DNA of 64,000 bases from Diphasiastrum complanatum (GCA_029204225.1 CM055111.1:48349594-48413593); one strand, 5' to 3'; shown: positions 32,808 to 44,987, counted from the first letter of the stretch. The notes: a model not told the origin generated them from the sequence alone. A program made the numbers and translations.

Positions 32808-35800
32808 CTAGACCTGGAGCTCTCCTTTCGAGATCAAATCTCGAATGTGATGGTACTTCAAAGGTATGTGCTTTGTCTTTGAATGGAAGACAGGATCCTG
32901 GGACAGATAGATGGCACTCTGAGAGTCCATCATCATCGTGCTTGGCCCCTCTTGTTGTATCCCGATTGCCTCCAACATCATCTGCAGCCACACTACCTCA
33001 TTCGCGACCTTTGAAGCTGCGACATATTCAGCCTCGCAAGAGGATTGAGCCACCAAGGTTTTCTTTTTGCATATCCAGTTGATTGCAGCTCCGCACGCTA
33101 TTGTACACCCTCCAGTAATGGACTTGTTGTCATCTTTGCAGCTCGCCCAGCTCGCATCACTGTAGTGATGCAGCTCAAATCCTTTTTTTTTCTTTTTCAG
33201 CTCTGTAGGTTAATCTCATATTCTGGGTACTCCTCAGATACTGTAGGATTCGTTTGGCCATTTGTCAACGTGCCATGCCAGGATTTGAAGAGAATTGGCT
33301 CAATGCGTAAACATAGAAAGCCAGATCGGGTCTGATACAAATTGTCAAGTACATCAGGCTACCGATTAAGTTCTGGTAGGGTATACCTGCCATTTTCTGT
33401 TCTTCCTCTTCCGTTTTTGGAAAATCCTATTTCGTGAGCTTGGCTCCAACTATCATTGGTGTAGCCTTCTCCTTGCAGTCCATCATGTGGTACTGCCTTA
33501 GCACTTTCTTGGCATATCTTGACTGACTCAAGTGCATTTCGCCCTTTGTTCGATCTCTTCTGATCTCCAGCCCTAGGCATTTCGTTGCTTCTCCAAAATC
33601 TGTGATTTCATAGCTTTTAGAAATCTAACTCTTCGTGTCTTTGATCAGCTTCAAAGAATTTTCTATCATCAGCGAATCATCCACAAAAATGGTCAGTATC
33701 ACAAAATCTTTTTCTACTCTTTTAATGTAGACATGGTAGTTTGGTTGAGTAGGATTGAAGTCTAGAGACTTCAGAAGACCATCAAGCTTTTTGTACCAGG
33801 CTTGTGATGCCTGTTTTAGACCATAGATGCATCTCTGCAACCGACAGACATATTGTCGATTGTTGGGGTCTTCATAGCCTTCAGGTTACTTCATGAAGAT
33901 TTCCTCCTCTAGATCTTCGTGGAAAAAGACTATTTTCACGTCAATCTGGTGAATTTCCAGATTGTACTGCGTGGCGTATGCAAGGAGCAGTCTTATGCTT
34001 GTCATCTTCACCATGGGCGAATATGTGTCGAAATAGTCAACATCATATCTCTGCGTGTAGCCCTTCGTGACAAGCCTTGCTTTGTAGCGGCCAATGGTGC
34101 CATCTGATTTCATCTTTTTCTTATATATCCACTTGCAGTCGACTATTTTTCTGTTTTTTGGCAGTGGCTCTAATGTCCATACCTCGTTTAGCCTCATCGA
34201 CTTGATCTCCTCTGAGATTGTCTGCTTCCAGAATTCTCCCTCTGGAATCTGGATAGCTACTTGGTATGTTGCTGGCTCTTCTATGAAGCTGTAGTACTCA
34301 AACTGCGTGTCTTCGCTCCATTGAAGATTGTCAGAGTAGCGGTCTGGAGGCCTTCTTTGTCTCGTTGACCTTCGAGGTTCGTTTCGTCGCTGCTCGAACA
34401 TTTGTTGTTCGTGGGGTTGATCATCTCCTTCCTGCTGCTCTAGAGTCTGTGGCTCTGCATTCTGATTTGATGTCTGTCCTCGATCTCCCTCTTGAATGAG
34501 CAGCAGTGTGAAGATCTCATGGCCTCTTTCGTCTTTTAGTCCAGGAAATGTGGACTCATCGAACTTCACGTCTCAATCTTCTTCGTGGTTGGATCGTAGA
34601 GCCTGTACACATGTGTTCCGTTCGAGTAGCCGACCATGATTGTTTGTTCAGACTTGTCATCTAGCTTGCTTTTTTTTTCTTTTGGAATGTGCTTATATGC
34701 TGCACATCCAAACACTCGTACATATAACAGATCAGGCTTTCTGCCTGTCCACATTTCGTATGGTGTTTTGTTTTCCATCGCTGTTGTTGTAGATTTGTTC
34801 TGCATGTGTACAGCTGCAGCTATTGCCTCAGCCCAAAATTGACCTAGCAATTGAGCTTGTGCTATCATGCATCTGGCTCCTTCGACTAGTGTTCTGTTTC
34901 TTCTTTATGCCACACCGTTGTATTCTGCTGTGTATGCAGGAGTGAACTGGTGTTCTATCCCCTGTTCTTCGCAGAATCTTGAGAATTTTGTGCTTTTGTA
35001 TTCACCTCCGTTGTCAGATCTAAGGATATGTATTTTTTTCGAGGTGTGTCGCTCTACAAATGCCACGAACTTCTTGAAGGAATCAAACACTTTGGATTTC
35101 TTCTTAAAGTAGTAGATCGTGGTCATCCAGCTGTAATCATTTATGAACGTCAGAAAATATCTCGAACCTGAGAGCGAATCCGTCTTCATCGGTCCACAGA
35201 CATCATAATGGACGAGCTCAAGAACTTCCTTGGCTCTTCTTCCCTCGTGTGTGAATGGATTTTGATGTTCCTTGCCTTTCTGAGAAGCTTCGCAGAACTT
35301 AGTTTTGGGCCTTGAAATCTTGAGACTTGTGACAATGTCTTTTCTGCTCATGTCATATAGGTTCCGCATGTTCAGATGATACGTTCTCCTATGCCAGAGC
35401 TGATCTTCATTTTCTGAAGCATTTAATATGCTATCAGAGTTGCTGATTATTTTGGCCTGATAGAGATTTCCTTCTCTGCATCCGACTGTCAGCAACTTGT
35501 TTGTCGTCTTCTCGATCATGTGGCATGTGTTGCCGTCGAACAAAACTCAAATGCCAAGGTCTGCCATCTTGGAGACAGATAGCAGATCTTTTCTGAGTGA
35601 GGGCACATAAAGTGCTTTTGGTAGCTCCGCTTGGCCTGACAGTGTTCGTAGCTGTAGAGTGTCGATGCCTTTGACATCATGTCTGCTCCCATCACCTAGA
35701 ATCACTGGTCTGTTGTTTTCGAGTTCGCGAAAGTCGATCAAGACCTTGTTGCAGGTGATGTGTGAAGTCGCTCCTAAATCAATGACTACATCGTAGTCGT

Positions 35801-36713
35801 GTTCAGTGTAGCTCGTTGAAGCTTCATCGAGTATCGTGAAAACTTCGTCACCTTTGTCAGCATCCTTTGATGACTTTGCAACGTTTGCCTTTTCAGCTTT
35901 GTTCTTTCTTTTTGGGTTGAATCTGCAGTCGTATGCAAAATGCCCTTTCTTCTTGCAGTGCATGCAAGGTATTGTTGGATTGAACCAGCACTTGTTGGTC
36001 GTATGGCTTGGTTTGTCGTAGTGATCGCAAGAAGAAGATTGCTGATTCGAGGACTTCTTTTTCTCGAATCTTGGCTTGTTCTTGTTCTTCTTCTTTCCTT
36101 TTGTGAAGAGAGCCTTTTCTTGATCACTGCTTCCCTCTCCTCCGTCTCTCATCAGTCTCTCATCAGTGACAAGACTGACTACTTGGTCAAATGTCATATC
36201 TGGTAGACTCAGTATGAGCATTCTCAGCGGCTGATAGGACGTCGGTAGAGATTTCATGAAGTACATCAGCTGCTATGGTGTTGGGACCTGGTGATCCTGT
36301 CCTGATGCAATGAGTTGAGCGAAGATCGTTTTGACCTTCTCAATGTGCTGATCCAACTGGTTGCCATCCCATCGTATGGATTGCAGTTGATTGTGAAGGT
36401 GCACGACTGAAGCTGTAGTCCTCACTTCATACTTCTGTTTTAATCTTTCCCACGTTGCATGGCCGCTTTCGCAGTCTTCAATCTACATGAGTAGATCTTC
36501 ATTTATGGATGAAACGATGATTGCCATTGTGCGCTCATCTTTTCTGATCCATTCAACTCTCCTTGGGTCTCCCTCTGGAGGCTGCACCTCTGAGAGCTCG
36601 GTCACCGACCAGATGCCTTCGCCCTTCAGAAGCGTTTTGATTTTGAATTTTCAGATTCTGTAATTAGCGCCATCAAGACTGATTGCTACTCTTGTCTGGA
36701 TTGTCGTAGCCAT
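32808..36713 (-). pseudogene. copia gag-pol polyprotein, many nonsense codons
   Basis: Gag starts at the ATG complementary to 36711-36713 (MATTIQTRVAISLDGANYR). A TGA replaces the expected Trp soon after. Two knuckles follow near 36030-35930 (the second intact, CMHCKKKGHFAYDC), then protease VIDLGATSHIT, integrase HHCC region (HRRTYHLNMRNLYDMS, near 35420), DDE core (LVHYDVCGPMK; LRSDNGGEYKS; AEYNGVA), reverse transcriptase (34240-33625: CKWIYKKKMKSDGTIGRYKA, HQIDVKIVFFHEDLEE, FVDDSLMIEN) and RNase H (SSCEAEYVAASKVANEVVWL, 33056-32808). The RT catalytic VDD is intact, but frames break at about 36260, 35545, 34880, 34567, 33885 and 33600. Confidence 0.88.
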
Positions 36714-36766
36714 ATTGTGTTGTCTAGAAGAATCACTGCTGGGATATCAGTAGTGACAACCTGTGA

Positions 36767-36778
36767 GCTCTGATACCA
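36767..36778 (-). other. primer-binding site, tRNA-iMet type
   Basis: Minus TGGTATCAGAGC directly adjoining the LTR that starts at 36779. Confidence 0.93.
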
Positions 36779-37494
36779 TGTCGCGGAAGCGAGACTGTTT
36801 AGATTTCGTCTTCGTCTTCTTATTCGCGAACAATTCTGTGTCTTTGAATTTTCTTTTGCGCAAAAGCTTTTACAGGATCCTAGACACGCGACTGCACATC
36901 ACAGAACATATTTTATTCTAGCAATCAGGACAGACAACACAAGACAAGAAGATACACGAAAATAGAGCGACTGTATTATCAGTTTAATTTTTTGGAGCGA
37001 GATTGTCAGTGTCTCGCTCGTTGGCGGAATGACATTCTGCTCTTTCGTTGTGTTCTGCTCACTGGCAGACTTTCATGCACAACTCTATTGTTCCTAATAT
37101 TTTTCGCCTGCTCTACTCGCTACGTCTATCTCTCTATCTCTTACAGATCTATTCAGATTGTTAGTTATGATCCAGAAAGGATCGTTTATACCTCCACTAT
37201 GTGGAGTTTACAAGATAGCTACGACTCCAAGCCCGTTGAGCTACCAGTTGGTAGCGCGAAAGATTCCTCTTCGTTTGTTTCTTAATCTCCCGTTTGCTTT
37301 CGTTTCTTTTGTAGTTTTTCATTTTGCGTCCCTTTGCGGTTTGCGGTCCTGGAGGTGTGTTTACGATTCACAAATGATTCGCGAATCGTTCGTGCTTCGA
37401 ATCAAGGGATGTTGACTATCACGAATTGTTCTCGTTCGACCTTCATTCCTTGCTCGTGCTGCGACAAAGTTGCAAGAGTTCACCATTTTTGACA
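36779..37494 (-). repeat. copia 5' LTR
   Basis: 716 bp, plus-strand ends TGTCGCGGAAGC and TTTTTGACA. Shares its last 149 bp with 32537-32685. Confidence 0.9.
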
Positions 37495-37499
37495 ATGAG

Positions 37500-38100
37500 A
37501 TGGGCAGTTGTAGCTAGATGTGGGAAGGCCCATGTTACTCCAATCCAAATGGAGAGGTTTTGTTTCAGGGAGTCTATTGATGATGCCCCGAGTAATGTCA
37601 ACTTTTTGATACCATTGTTACTTCCACAACCTTGTATGCAATTGAGGCATGGTATACAAGTTTTAGTTTATCTGATTGGGGCAGTATTTCACACCTATAT
37701 GTTATCATATTGTTGCACATGATAACTAAGCTCCATGTCCAAAATTAGATGATTTTGGTAGAGTTTATAATCTCACTCTTACAGCTTGGTGCCATTCTGT
37801 AGCTTATTTCATGTATCCATAGAGGCAGAATGCTTTCATATTTTGAATAGTCACAAGGAGCATTTACTTCTTCTCATTTTCATAGTTAGCGTTGGTTGTT
37901 ATGGTTTTCCCAAGCCTTTCACCTACTAGAGACACTTGGCATTTTATTTTTTGGATTTTCCCATAGATACTTATTAGTACATCAAATAGTCCAACTATCG
38001 AGCATACATTGATCTTGCATGGCAGGGCTAGTTCGGAGTTAATCCCTGGATCCATTTCTTGGAGATTGATGTAGCTAAGTTTTCGATCTTGTTGCAATAT
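37500..38100 (+). pseudogene. old LINE ORF2 C-terminal fragment (same family as LINE A-C)
   Basis: Nucleotide-level resemblance to 17890-18478 of LINE A: GATGCCCCGAGT at 37581-37592, a shared CATGGCAGGGC, and peptide echoes (GKAHVTPIQMERFCF versus GKGHASLVQLERFCF). It is riddled with stops and clearly older than copies A-C. The copia element abuts its left end. Confidence 0.72.
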
Positions 38101-38826
38101 ATGGCTTCATAACTATTCCATGGCCTCAGATTCTGTGTAGTCAAGTTATTTAATCTCCCCATGATTCAGTTGAAGTTGATGTAAGGATCATCTGGGATCT
38201 TGGATTTTGTGTTTGTCAATTCAGTTCTGGTTCTGGTTCTGGTTCTGATGGTTCTAGTGGTTGACTTCGATCGAACATTTGGTGGTATGCATTAGACATG
38301 AGTCTAACTATATCGTCCAGGTCATTTTCCTTTTTTCAAGGTAAAGTTTGGAAAATTTTGACAAAATTTAATTTTGGTTGAATTGAAAGACAACTTTGAC
38401 CGAATTTGGTACAATCTGACAGAGGACACTAACCCACCTTCAGAATAGTAAAATTCTGTTGAAGGTACTCTCTGTGGCCAAACATAAAGAAAGTCAAAGT
38501 TTTTTTTGCTAAAATGGTTTGACCAAAAATATGATAGGGAGATAGATCTGGGTCTCCTCTGTTACCTGCTAAACAGTCGGTTGAAGTTCTGTTGAGATCT
38601 TCCTGCTGCACTATTTCTTGATTTGGAAATCAAGAAAGTGATAATTCTCTGATTTTCTTTGATCCGATTGGGAACATATAGTGGATTTCATGATCTGACA
38701 TGATGGAAACACTAATAACAATCATGAAACACTACTTGACGTAAAGGTCAATAAACAAATTCATGTCCCAGTACAAAAATTGATGGCTTAATGAAAATTA
38801 ATAGTTTGCAATGGATAGCTGCTTAC
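38101..38826. other. no gene seen; short (TTCTGG)n run
   Basis: AT-rich, non-coding in appearance. The only structure noted is about four TTCTGG units at 38225-38247. Confidence 0.6.
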
Positions 38827-38990
38827 CAATCCCTTTTCAAATGTGAAGGGATGCCAATCATCCACTCCGGCAACATAAACTGCTGTGCACACTGCTGGAT
38901 TCTGAGCCTCTTAGCAGTCTCTTCCAGAAGCCGCAAAATGTCTTCCGAATGACCACTGTTCTGATCGGCTTGAATGATCAGCTTGGGATT
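38827..38990 (-). CDS. isolated spliced exon of an unidentified host gene
   Basis: Minus strand: acceptor TTGCAG, then 164 open bases, then donor GTAAGC. The peptide starts NPKLIIQADQNSGHSEDI and continues LRLLEETAKRLRIQQC and LPEWMIGIPSHLKRDW, with 54 codons plus two bases. Codon use and composition look like a real conserved gene rather than a transposon. I do not recognise the family, and no partner exon was found within a few kb on either side. It may be a captured exon, part of a gene with transposon-filled introns, or a pseudogene remnant. Confidence 0.55.
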
Positions 38991-39129
38991 CTGCAATTGC
39001 ATTTCTCACAAGCAACAAACTACCCATCTGGACATCTTTTATGGCAAATAATCCCTGGCCACGCATGCTCTGACCACGTATAGTATAGACGCATGCAGTT
39101 ACACATGTGGATCAATTGTTTCTGTTTTG

Positions 39130-39884
39130 GCAGGGATTGGCGGTCCTGTGGTGCGGCTTGGCGGGTTCTTGATGCTGTTTACTTGGCAGGTTCTGTAGTG
39201 CGTTGATTTTTTGGTGGGTGTTTCTACGTTTTCTGTTGCTTCTTCGTGTATTTTACCCTGCCTTGCTTAGAGTAGTTTTGCGGGGTTCTTGTTTTTTATG
39301 CCTTCGGTGTTGTAGAGGCGGTTGCTTCTGGTTGCTATGGTGTCTCCTAAGGTCTGGCCCTGTCGCCTTTGTTTGTTTCTCTTCTCTTTTAGGTTGGCTA
39401 TGTTCCTCTGTGGCGTTTCCTTGGGTCTCTTGGTTTGCCCTGCCTTTTGCTTTTTTGGTTTGTGGTGTATGCCTTGGCTGGTGTTGTTTTGCTTAGTTAT
39501 TTTGTGTTTTCTGGTTTTTTTGCTTTTTTTTTTGTTGCTTTTGTTTTGTTTCTTACTTTTCTATTCCTGTTATAGCTTGTTCTTTGGCTGTTTTTTACTT
39601 GTTTGGTCATTTTTCTGTTGTTTCGTGTTATGCTTTTTGTCTAGTATGCTTCTGGGTCGTTCTTTGTAGCTTGTGTTAATTTTGTGTCTCTGTGTTCTTA
39701 GCTGGCTTACTTTTTTTCTTTAGTTTGCCTGAGTTTTTTCAAAAACAACTTCTTTTGTTTTCAGTCAAATTTTGTTTTGTTCACGTTTTCTTCGGTACTT
39801 ACTCAGTTTACATTTTTTGGTATGTTTTTGTTACCTGTAGTTTTCTGGTTTTTTTCTGTACTGCCTATTTGGTTACTTTATCAC
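39130..39884 (+). other. T/G-rich, A-poor tract without a credible gene
   Basis: About 750 bases in which A is strikingly scarce on the plus strand. Plus-strand frames of about 97 and 115 codons in it are all Leu/Phe/Cys/Val because of the base skew and have no domain. Confidence 0.7.
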
Positions 39885-40916
39885 TGTTATCTCCTACTTT
39901 TTTATGGATAGCATAAGAAATTTAACTGATTCTTACTTTTATATGCAATAGATCATGATGGGTATATACAAGTTTGGTTTGCAACTTTGACATATACGAA
40001 AGCTACCTATGTAGGTTGCCTTAAATGACATGATTATTAACTGTGAAATACTGTAATACATGGTGTTCTTCTATTTTTTTCTGGGTAACGTAATCTTTTA
40101 ACTTGCTTACAGTCAGTTGATATGTTATTATAGATAAAGTTATCTCCTCCTTTTTTACGGATAGCATAAGAGATTTAGCTGATTCTGGAGAAAACCAGTT
40201 ATCTCCTACTTTTTTACGACTAACATAAGAAATTTAGCTGATTCTGACATTTATAGGCAGTGTAATGGTAAATCATGATGGGTATATACAAGTTTGGTAT
40301 GCAACTTTGACATATAAGAAAGCTACCTATGTATGTTGCCTTATATGACATGGATAATAACTGTGGAATACTGTAATACCTGGTGTTCTTCTATTTTTTC
40401 TAGGTAACGTGATCTTTTAACTTGCTTACAGTCAGTTGATACGTTATTACAGATAGAGTTATCTCCTAATTTTCTACGGATAGCATAAGAAATTTAGCTG
40501 ATTCTGGAAAAAACCAATTTGCTCCTACTGTTTTATGGATAGCATAAGAAATTTAGCTGTTTCTTACATTTATAGGCACAGTATAATGGTAGCTCATGAT
40601 GGGTATATACAAGTTTGGTATGCAACTTAGACATATAAGAAAGCTACCTATGTATGTTGCCTTAAATGACATGGATAAGAACTGTGGTATACTGTAATAT
40701 CTGGTGTTCTTCTATTTTTTTTGGGTAACGTAATCTTTTAAATTGCTTACAGTCAGTTGATACGTTATCACAGATAGAGTTATCTCCTACTTTTTTACGG
40801 ATAACAAAAAAAATATAGCTGATTCTGGAGAAAACCAGTTAGCTCCTACTTTTTTACGGATAGCATAAGAAATTTAGCTAATTCTTACATTTATAGACAA
40901 TGTAATGGTAGATCAT
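39885..40916 (+). repeat. ~320-bp tandem repeat, about 3.2 copies
   Basis: The anchor TCATGATGGGTATATACAAG recurs near 39953, 40273 and 40593, and a truncated copy (ATCATG) at 40912 ends the array. Each unit contains its own doubled ~60-bp segment (TTTTTTACGGATAGCATAAG). The first unit is incomplete at the left. The array ends exactly where the gypsy leader sequence begins at 40920. No reading frame. Confidence 0.88.
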
Positions 40917-40919
40917 GTA

Positions 40920-43900
40920 GTTCCAAACAGATTGCAAAAATCAGAGAAAAAACCATAAAAATTCAAAAAAATCTTGTAAAAAATAAATTTTTTTCAAATT
41001 TCCATGAGAACTCTCGTAGAGCTCTCTAAAGTTCCATCTCAGTGAGACAAGGACATAGAGAAGCTTGCGAGAGTTAGTTGCTACAAGTGCCAATGCAAAG
41101 GTTCCCAGTGAGAAAAAGGAGAAAAAATCCATCAGAACCCTCGTAGACACAAAAAAAAATTCAGTTCCAGTGGTCAAGAATCCTCGCATAGAATATTGAA
41201 ATTCCATCTCAATGAGACCAGGACATAGAAGAGTCTACGAGAGTTAGTTTGATTTCAGTGAGCAGAAAATTGGATTTAAGTGCTAAAAAATCACTAAAAT
41301 TTGAAGATCCAGAAAATCCTTACAAAAGTAACTCTTGCAAACCACTCCAATCGATCCATAATATCATTTTTCATCAATAGTGAAGCCTGCGAGAGTTAGT
41401 TCTGATTATTGGTGAAGATCAAGCCAAAATAGTGGTCCTGAACCCTCACAAATAGTGAAATTTTCACTTTATGCAAGAGTTAACCTTTGTAGTGGTTTTC
41501 AGAGTCAGATCTATATCAGATGCAGCTCCTATAAACCTTGCGAGAATTACTTCCCAATAATCTGAGAAAAATCAATTTTTTTTGACTAAAAATCAATGAA
41601 TTTACTCTCTCATAGTCAACTCTCACGCAAGTAACCCTTGCAGACTAGATCAGTAGTTACATCTGCACAAGATCCAACTACTGTCAAAATCTCAAGCCAA
41701 TCAGTACAAGGAGTAAAAAGTTATCAAGGAAAAACCATCGTAAGAGGCCTGAATTCTCAATATCGGCCTATCAAATTGATCAGATCCCTAATATCTAGAT
41801 TGCATCCAACTGTATCAACAAGATTCAACAACCTTGGATCCTACCACTGGATGAATATGAGATCTAGACGATCAATAGCAAGAAGAACAACCAACCAAGC
41901 ACCACAAATTCCCAAAATAACAGTTGCGCAACTAGAGGCAAAACCGGAACCAGTGCCAATGGATCCAATGGGTCAACCATACCTGTCGCACCCTTGCAAG
42001 CAGTCCAGAGGGCACCACAGATGGAAATACCAAGATACGATGGATCATCAGATCCCATCCACTTCCTCCAAATCTACGAGCAAGCTTGTGAAATCTACAG
42101 CGATTGGACACCTGCAGAGAAGTTGATGTTGTTCCCCATGTCACTAGTAGTTGTGGCTCAAGATTGGTTTTTCAACTTGTCAGAGGAAGAAAAAATCACA
42201 TGGGAAGCGGTTAAAGCGGCTCTCATTACGCACTTTAAACCAAGATAATTCCTAGAGGACTCGTTTCTCCTATTGAGCAAAGTCAAGATGGGAAAGAGAG
42301 AAAGGGTCAGAAATTATATCGAGCGGGTCAAACATCAACGATCCGAATGCAGTGCAGCCCTAACTCTCGATTATGCAGTGATTATGTGGTTCCTTCGGGG
42401 TTGCCACGTAGCATCAGAAGAGAGTTGAAACAACGAGAGCAGTACGCGAGTTTGCAAGAAGCTATGGAGGATGCCATCAGGGAAGAGAATGATGTATCAG
42501 ACGACGAATATCCAACCACCCATACTCCTACTCTCTTGATAGTCTCATCATCATCAAACGCTTCCACTCTATCCACAGAACTGTTGTTGGAACAAATGAC
42601 AAAACTACACAAATAGCAGATGGAGCAACTTACGGCTCTATTTGATAAAAAACTGAAGGCCTTGCAGGGAGTTGTAGCAACAACATCCAATCCACTGGAA
42701 CAGAACCAGCTACAATATCCCCATTGCAAAAATGTATGGTGTTCAGTGTGCACACAAAACCACATAGCGAATGAATGTCTGGTCCTAAAGCAAAATCTGA
42801 GACTGACGTAGAGATTTTGCCATCTGTGCAACGCAACATCGCATGAGATGGCCTTTTGTCCGTTTAACTCCTGAATTGTCCAGCAAAAGAGAAGTCCTTA
42901 TTGATGATTAATTGATGAAAAAAAATGCACAAATTTTAGCCAAAACAACTCTGGTGACGAAACTGATAAAAGAAAAATCACGAATGATCAAGTTATTTTT
43001 GTTCGAGTTGAATCAATCAAGCTTTATAACGCAACCAAACGAAACGAAACGAATTCTACAAGAAAACGAAACACCGAAGCGAAACTTGCACTGACATTGA
43101 TTTATATTGGAAGCACAGATCGCGAAACGAAACGAAACGAAGCGAAATAATTTGCGACAAGATTAATGACTCTTTGTAACAAGACGAGACAAGAAGAGAC
43201 GAGACGAAACAAGACGAAACAAAACGAAACGAAACGAAACTTAGGTGAGCTCTGTAATAGATTTATCCCTATAGCGAAGCGAAGCACGAAGTGAAAGAAT
43301 TCGTGAACAAAATCAGTTCGTCAGGAATTCAGATGTGATCACTGGTCATTGCCGGCTGTATCACTCTTACAATCCTTCAGAAAGTAGTCAAACACTTCTG
43401 ATCTACATTAACAAATTAATGTAGCATTCAACAAGGATCAAACCAAGGTGCGGAATCTAATGTGCACAACAACTACAAAATCATCTATTGATATTTCTGA
43501 TTCTTCAAACACTGCATGCAAATCCACGCAGTGCGTTGGCGAGAGAGAAATATAGTTCTCTCATGAATTCGAGTCTCGTTTACTAGCGGACTTTGGATCT
43601 ACAGATCCTATTATAGAATTATCTCGCACGCAGGCAGATTCATATTCTGAATCTTTTCATGTCTGATTCTTGTCTTGCTTACTAGCATTAGACTTCAGAG
43701 ATACATTATGCATCAAAATAGAAAGTATATAGTTCGCGAACAATTGCGTGTCGCATTCTTGTAACTTACAGATTAGAAGGATTAAACATCTACAACTGAT
43801 TCGCGAATTACAAGAGTGGCAAATTAGCCACGATCTAGAATACTTCTAATGATGTCATGTTATCAGATCAAACAGTTGAGCCTCTTGGTACATGGCTAAC

Positions 43901-44266
43901 CTTCTTGGCTATTCGTGGGGGCATGATTGATTTCGTGTTGTGTCGTGTCGTGTCGCCAATTGTCAAAGATTCAAAATTGAAAGCTACCAAAGCTTTGGCA
44001 TTAGAAACAAAATGTTTCTTCACTTATCAGACCTCTTATCCATATCACCAAGGGGCACCAAATGCGGGGCACCGAGGTATGGCGCGTCGAATAATCAACA
44101 GTGCATGGCCTTACCTACACCACCAGGACCAGTTAGTCAACAAGTGGCCCACGTAAACTTGACAGCAGCAGATCTAGAAATACCAGCATCACCTCAATCT
44201 GAGCAACATCAATGGTATGGTCTAGATAAACCATATATGGATCCTACCATAAATGAATATTATGCG
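40920..44266 (+). pseudogene. gypsy element copy 1 (Tat/Athila-like): leader and gag, twice interrupted
   Basis: The leader 40920-41850 carries several CGAGAGTTAGTT words, shared with 53050-53700. Gag begins near the ATG at 41851. Recognisable Gag words: RYDGSSDPIHFLQIYEQACE, LVVVAQDWFFNLSEEEKITW, ALITHFKPR, KMGKRERVRNYIERVKH. Two CCHC knuckles follow (CSVCTQNHIANEC at about 42752 and CHLCNATSHEMAFC at about 42820). A solo LTR interrupts at 42902-44029. Gag resumes (YPYHQGAPN; WYGLDKPYMDPTINEYYA) to 44266, where a copia LTR begins. Several stops. Copy 2 at 53.7-55.1 kb gives the uninterrupted order. Confidence 0.85.
42902..44029 (-). repeat. solo LTR of a copia element (relative of the LTR at 61511-62490)
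   Basis: The reverse complement aligns along its length with 61511-62490, e.g. CAATGACCAGTGATCACATC versus TAGTGACCAACAATCATATC, and both carry GTTTC-type pentamer arrays near the 3' end. No primer site or coding sequence accompanies it, hence solo. It interrupts gag relative to copy 2 (54700-54740). Ends are TG...CA but approximate; a clean target duplication was not found. Confidence 0.75.
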
Positions 44267-44987
44267 TGTGAAGATTAGTAAAAAATATCTTTCAATCTCG
44301 AGTTTTGTGGCCATGTCCATGATTATTTCCATTGTAAACTATGTTGTACATAAAGGTTTGTGAATTGAGCACATAACCTTCTAGAATAGGTCGAGTTTGA
44401 GTTAGGTAGATTCAAATTTGATGTCATGCAAAAGTTTAGATAGCATGCAATGTCATGCAAGCCACATGCAATCAATGCATGCAACATGCAAAGTGATTTC
44501 TGTGATCTACACATGTCTAGGCAATTTTGAGAGTTGACATGCAGCAGTACATGCAATATCCATGCATGCAATTACACATGTGGATCCTTGGTAGTTGAGT
44601 TAACTGAGTTAAGTGGACTTTCCATGCAACACCACTATAGGAACTCGAGCCACTTTGATGTAGGGAAGCTGTGGCATGTTTTGCCATATTGTAAATAATG
44701 AGATTTTGGAGTTTTGGACCTCATTCTCTCTCTACCCGAGTATTCTAGTATTATTTTTCTCTCTCTACTCGAAAGCAGCCTGTTTTTCTCATACTGAGCA
44801 CTTAGAATTATTTCTAACATTCATTCCTCATAGTGAGAAGTTAGTTTTTTTAGTCAAATGTATGCCATTGTGCTCTTGCCAAAGATTTTTCAAATAATCT
44901 ATTCTCTGATCAATCTTGTGCAATCACCACACCTCAGTAAGATCCTGTAAGGTGTGTGGTGAAGTCACATGTGCTAAAAACTTCACA

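Larger units (their letters stand above)
32537..37494 (-). mobile_element. Ty1/copia element, decayed, 3' LTR truncated
   Basis: The 5' LTR (element sense) is 36779-37494 (716 bp, TG...CA). It abuts the primer-binding site at 36767-36778 (minus TGGTATCAGAGC). The 3' LTR survives only as 32537-32685 (149 bp, matching 37346-37494), with the polypurine tract at 32686-32699 (minus GGTTCAAGAGGGAG). Order gag-protease-integrase-RT-RNase H identifies copia. The missing LTR end means no target duplication can be checked. Confidence 0.9.

Noticed and set aside
39203..39669. Two hydrophobic reading frames that look like membrane proteins
   Set aside because: They arise from a T/G-rich, A-poor tract; residues are almost only Leu, Phe, Cys, Val and Ser, and no domain, start context or splice structure supports them.
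42382..42831. 149-codon minus-strand frame with Cys/Ser-rich sequence
   Set aside because: Shadow of the gypsy gag zinc-knuckle region on the plus strand.
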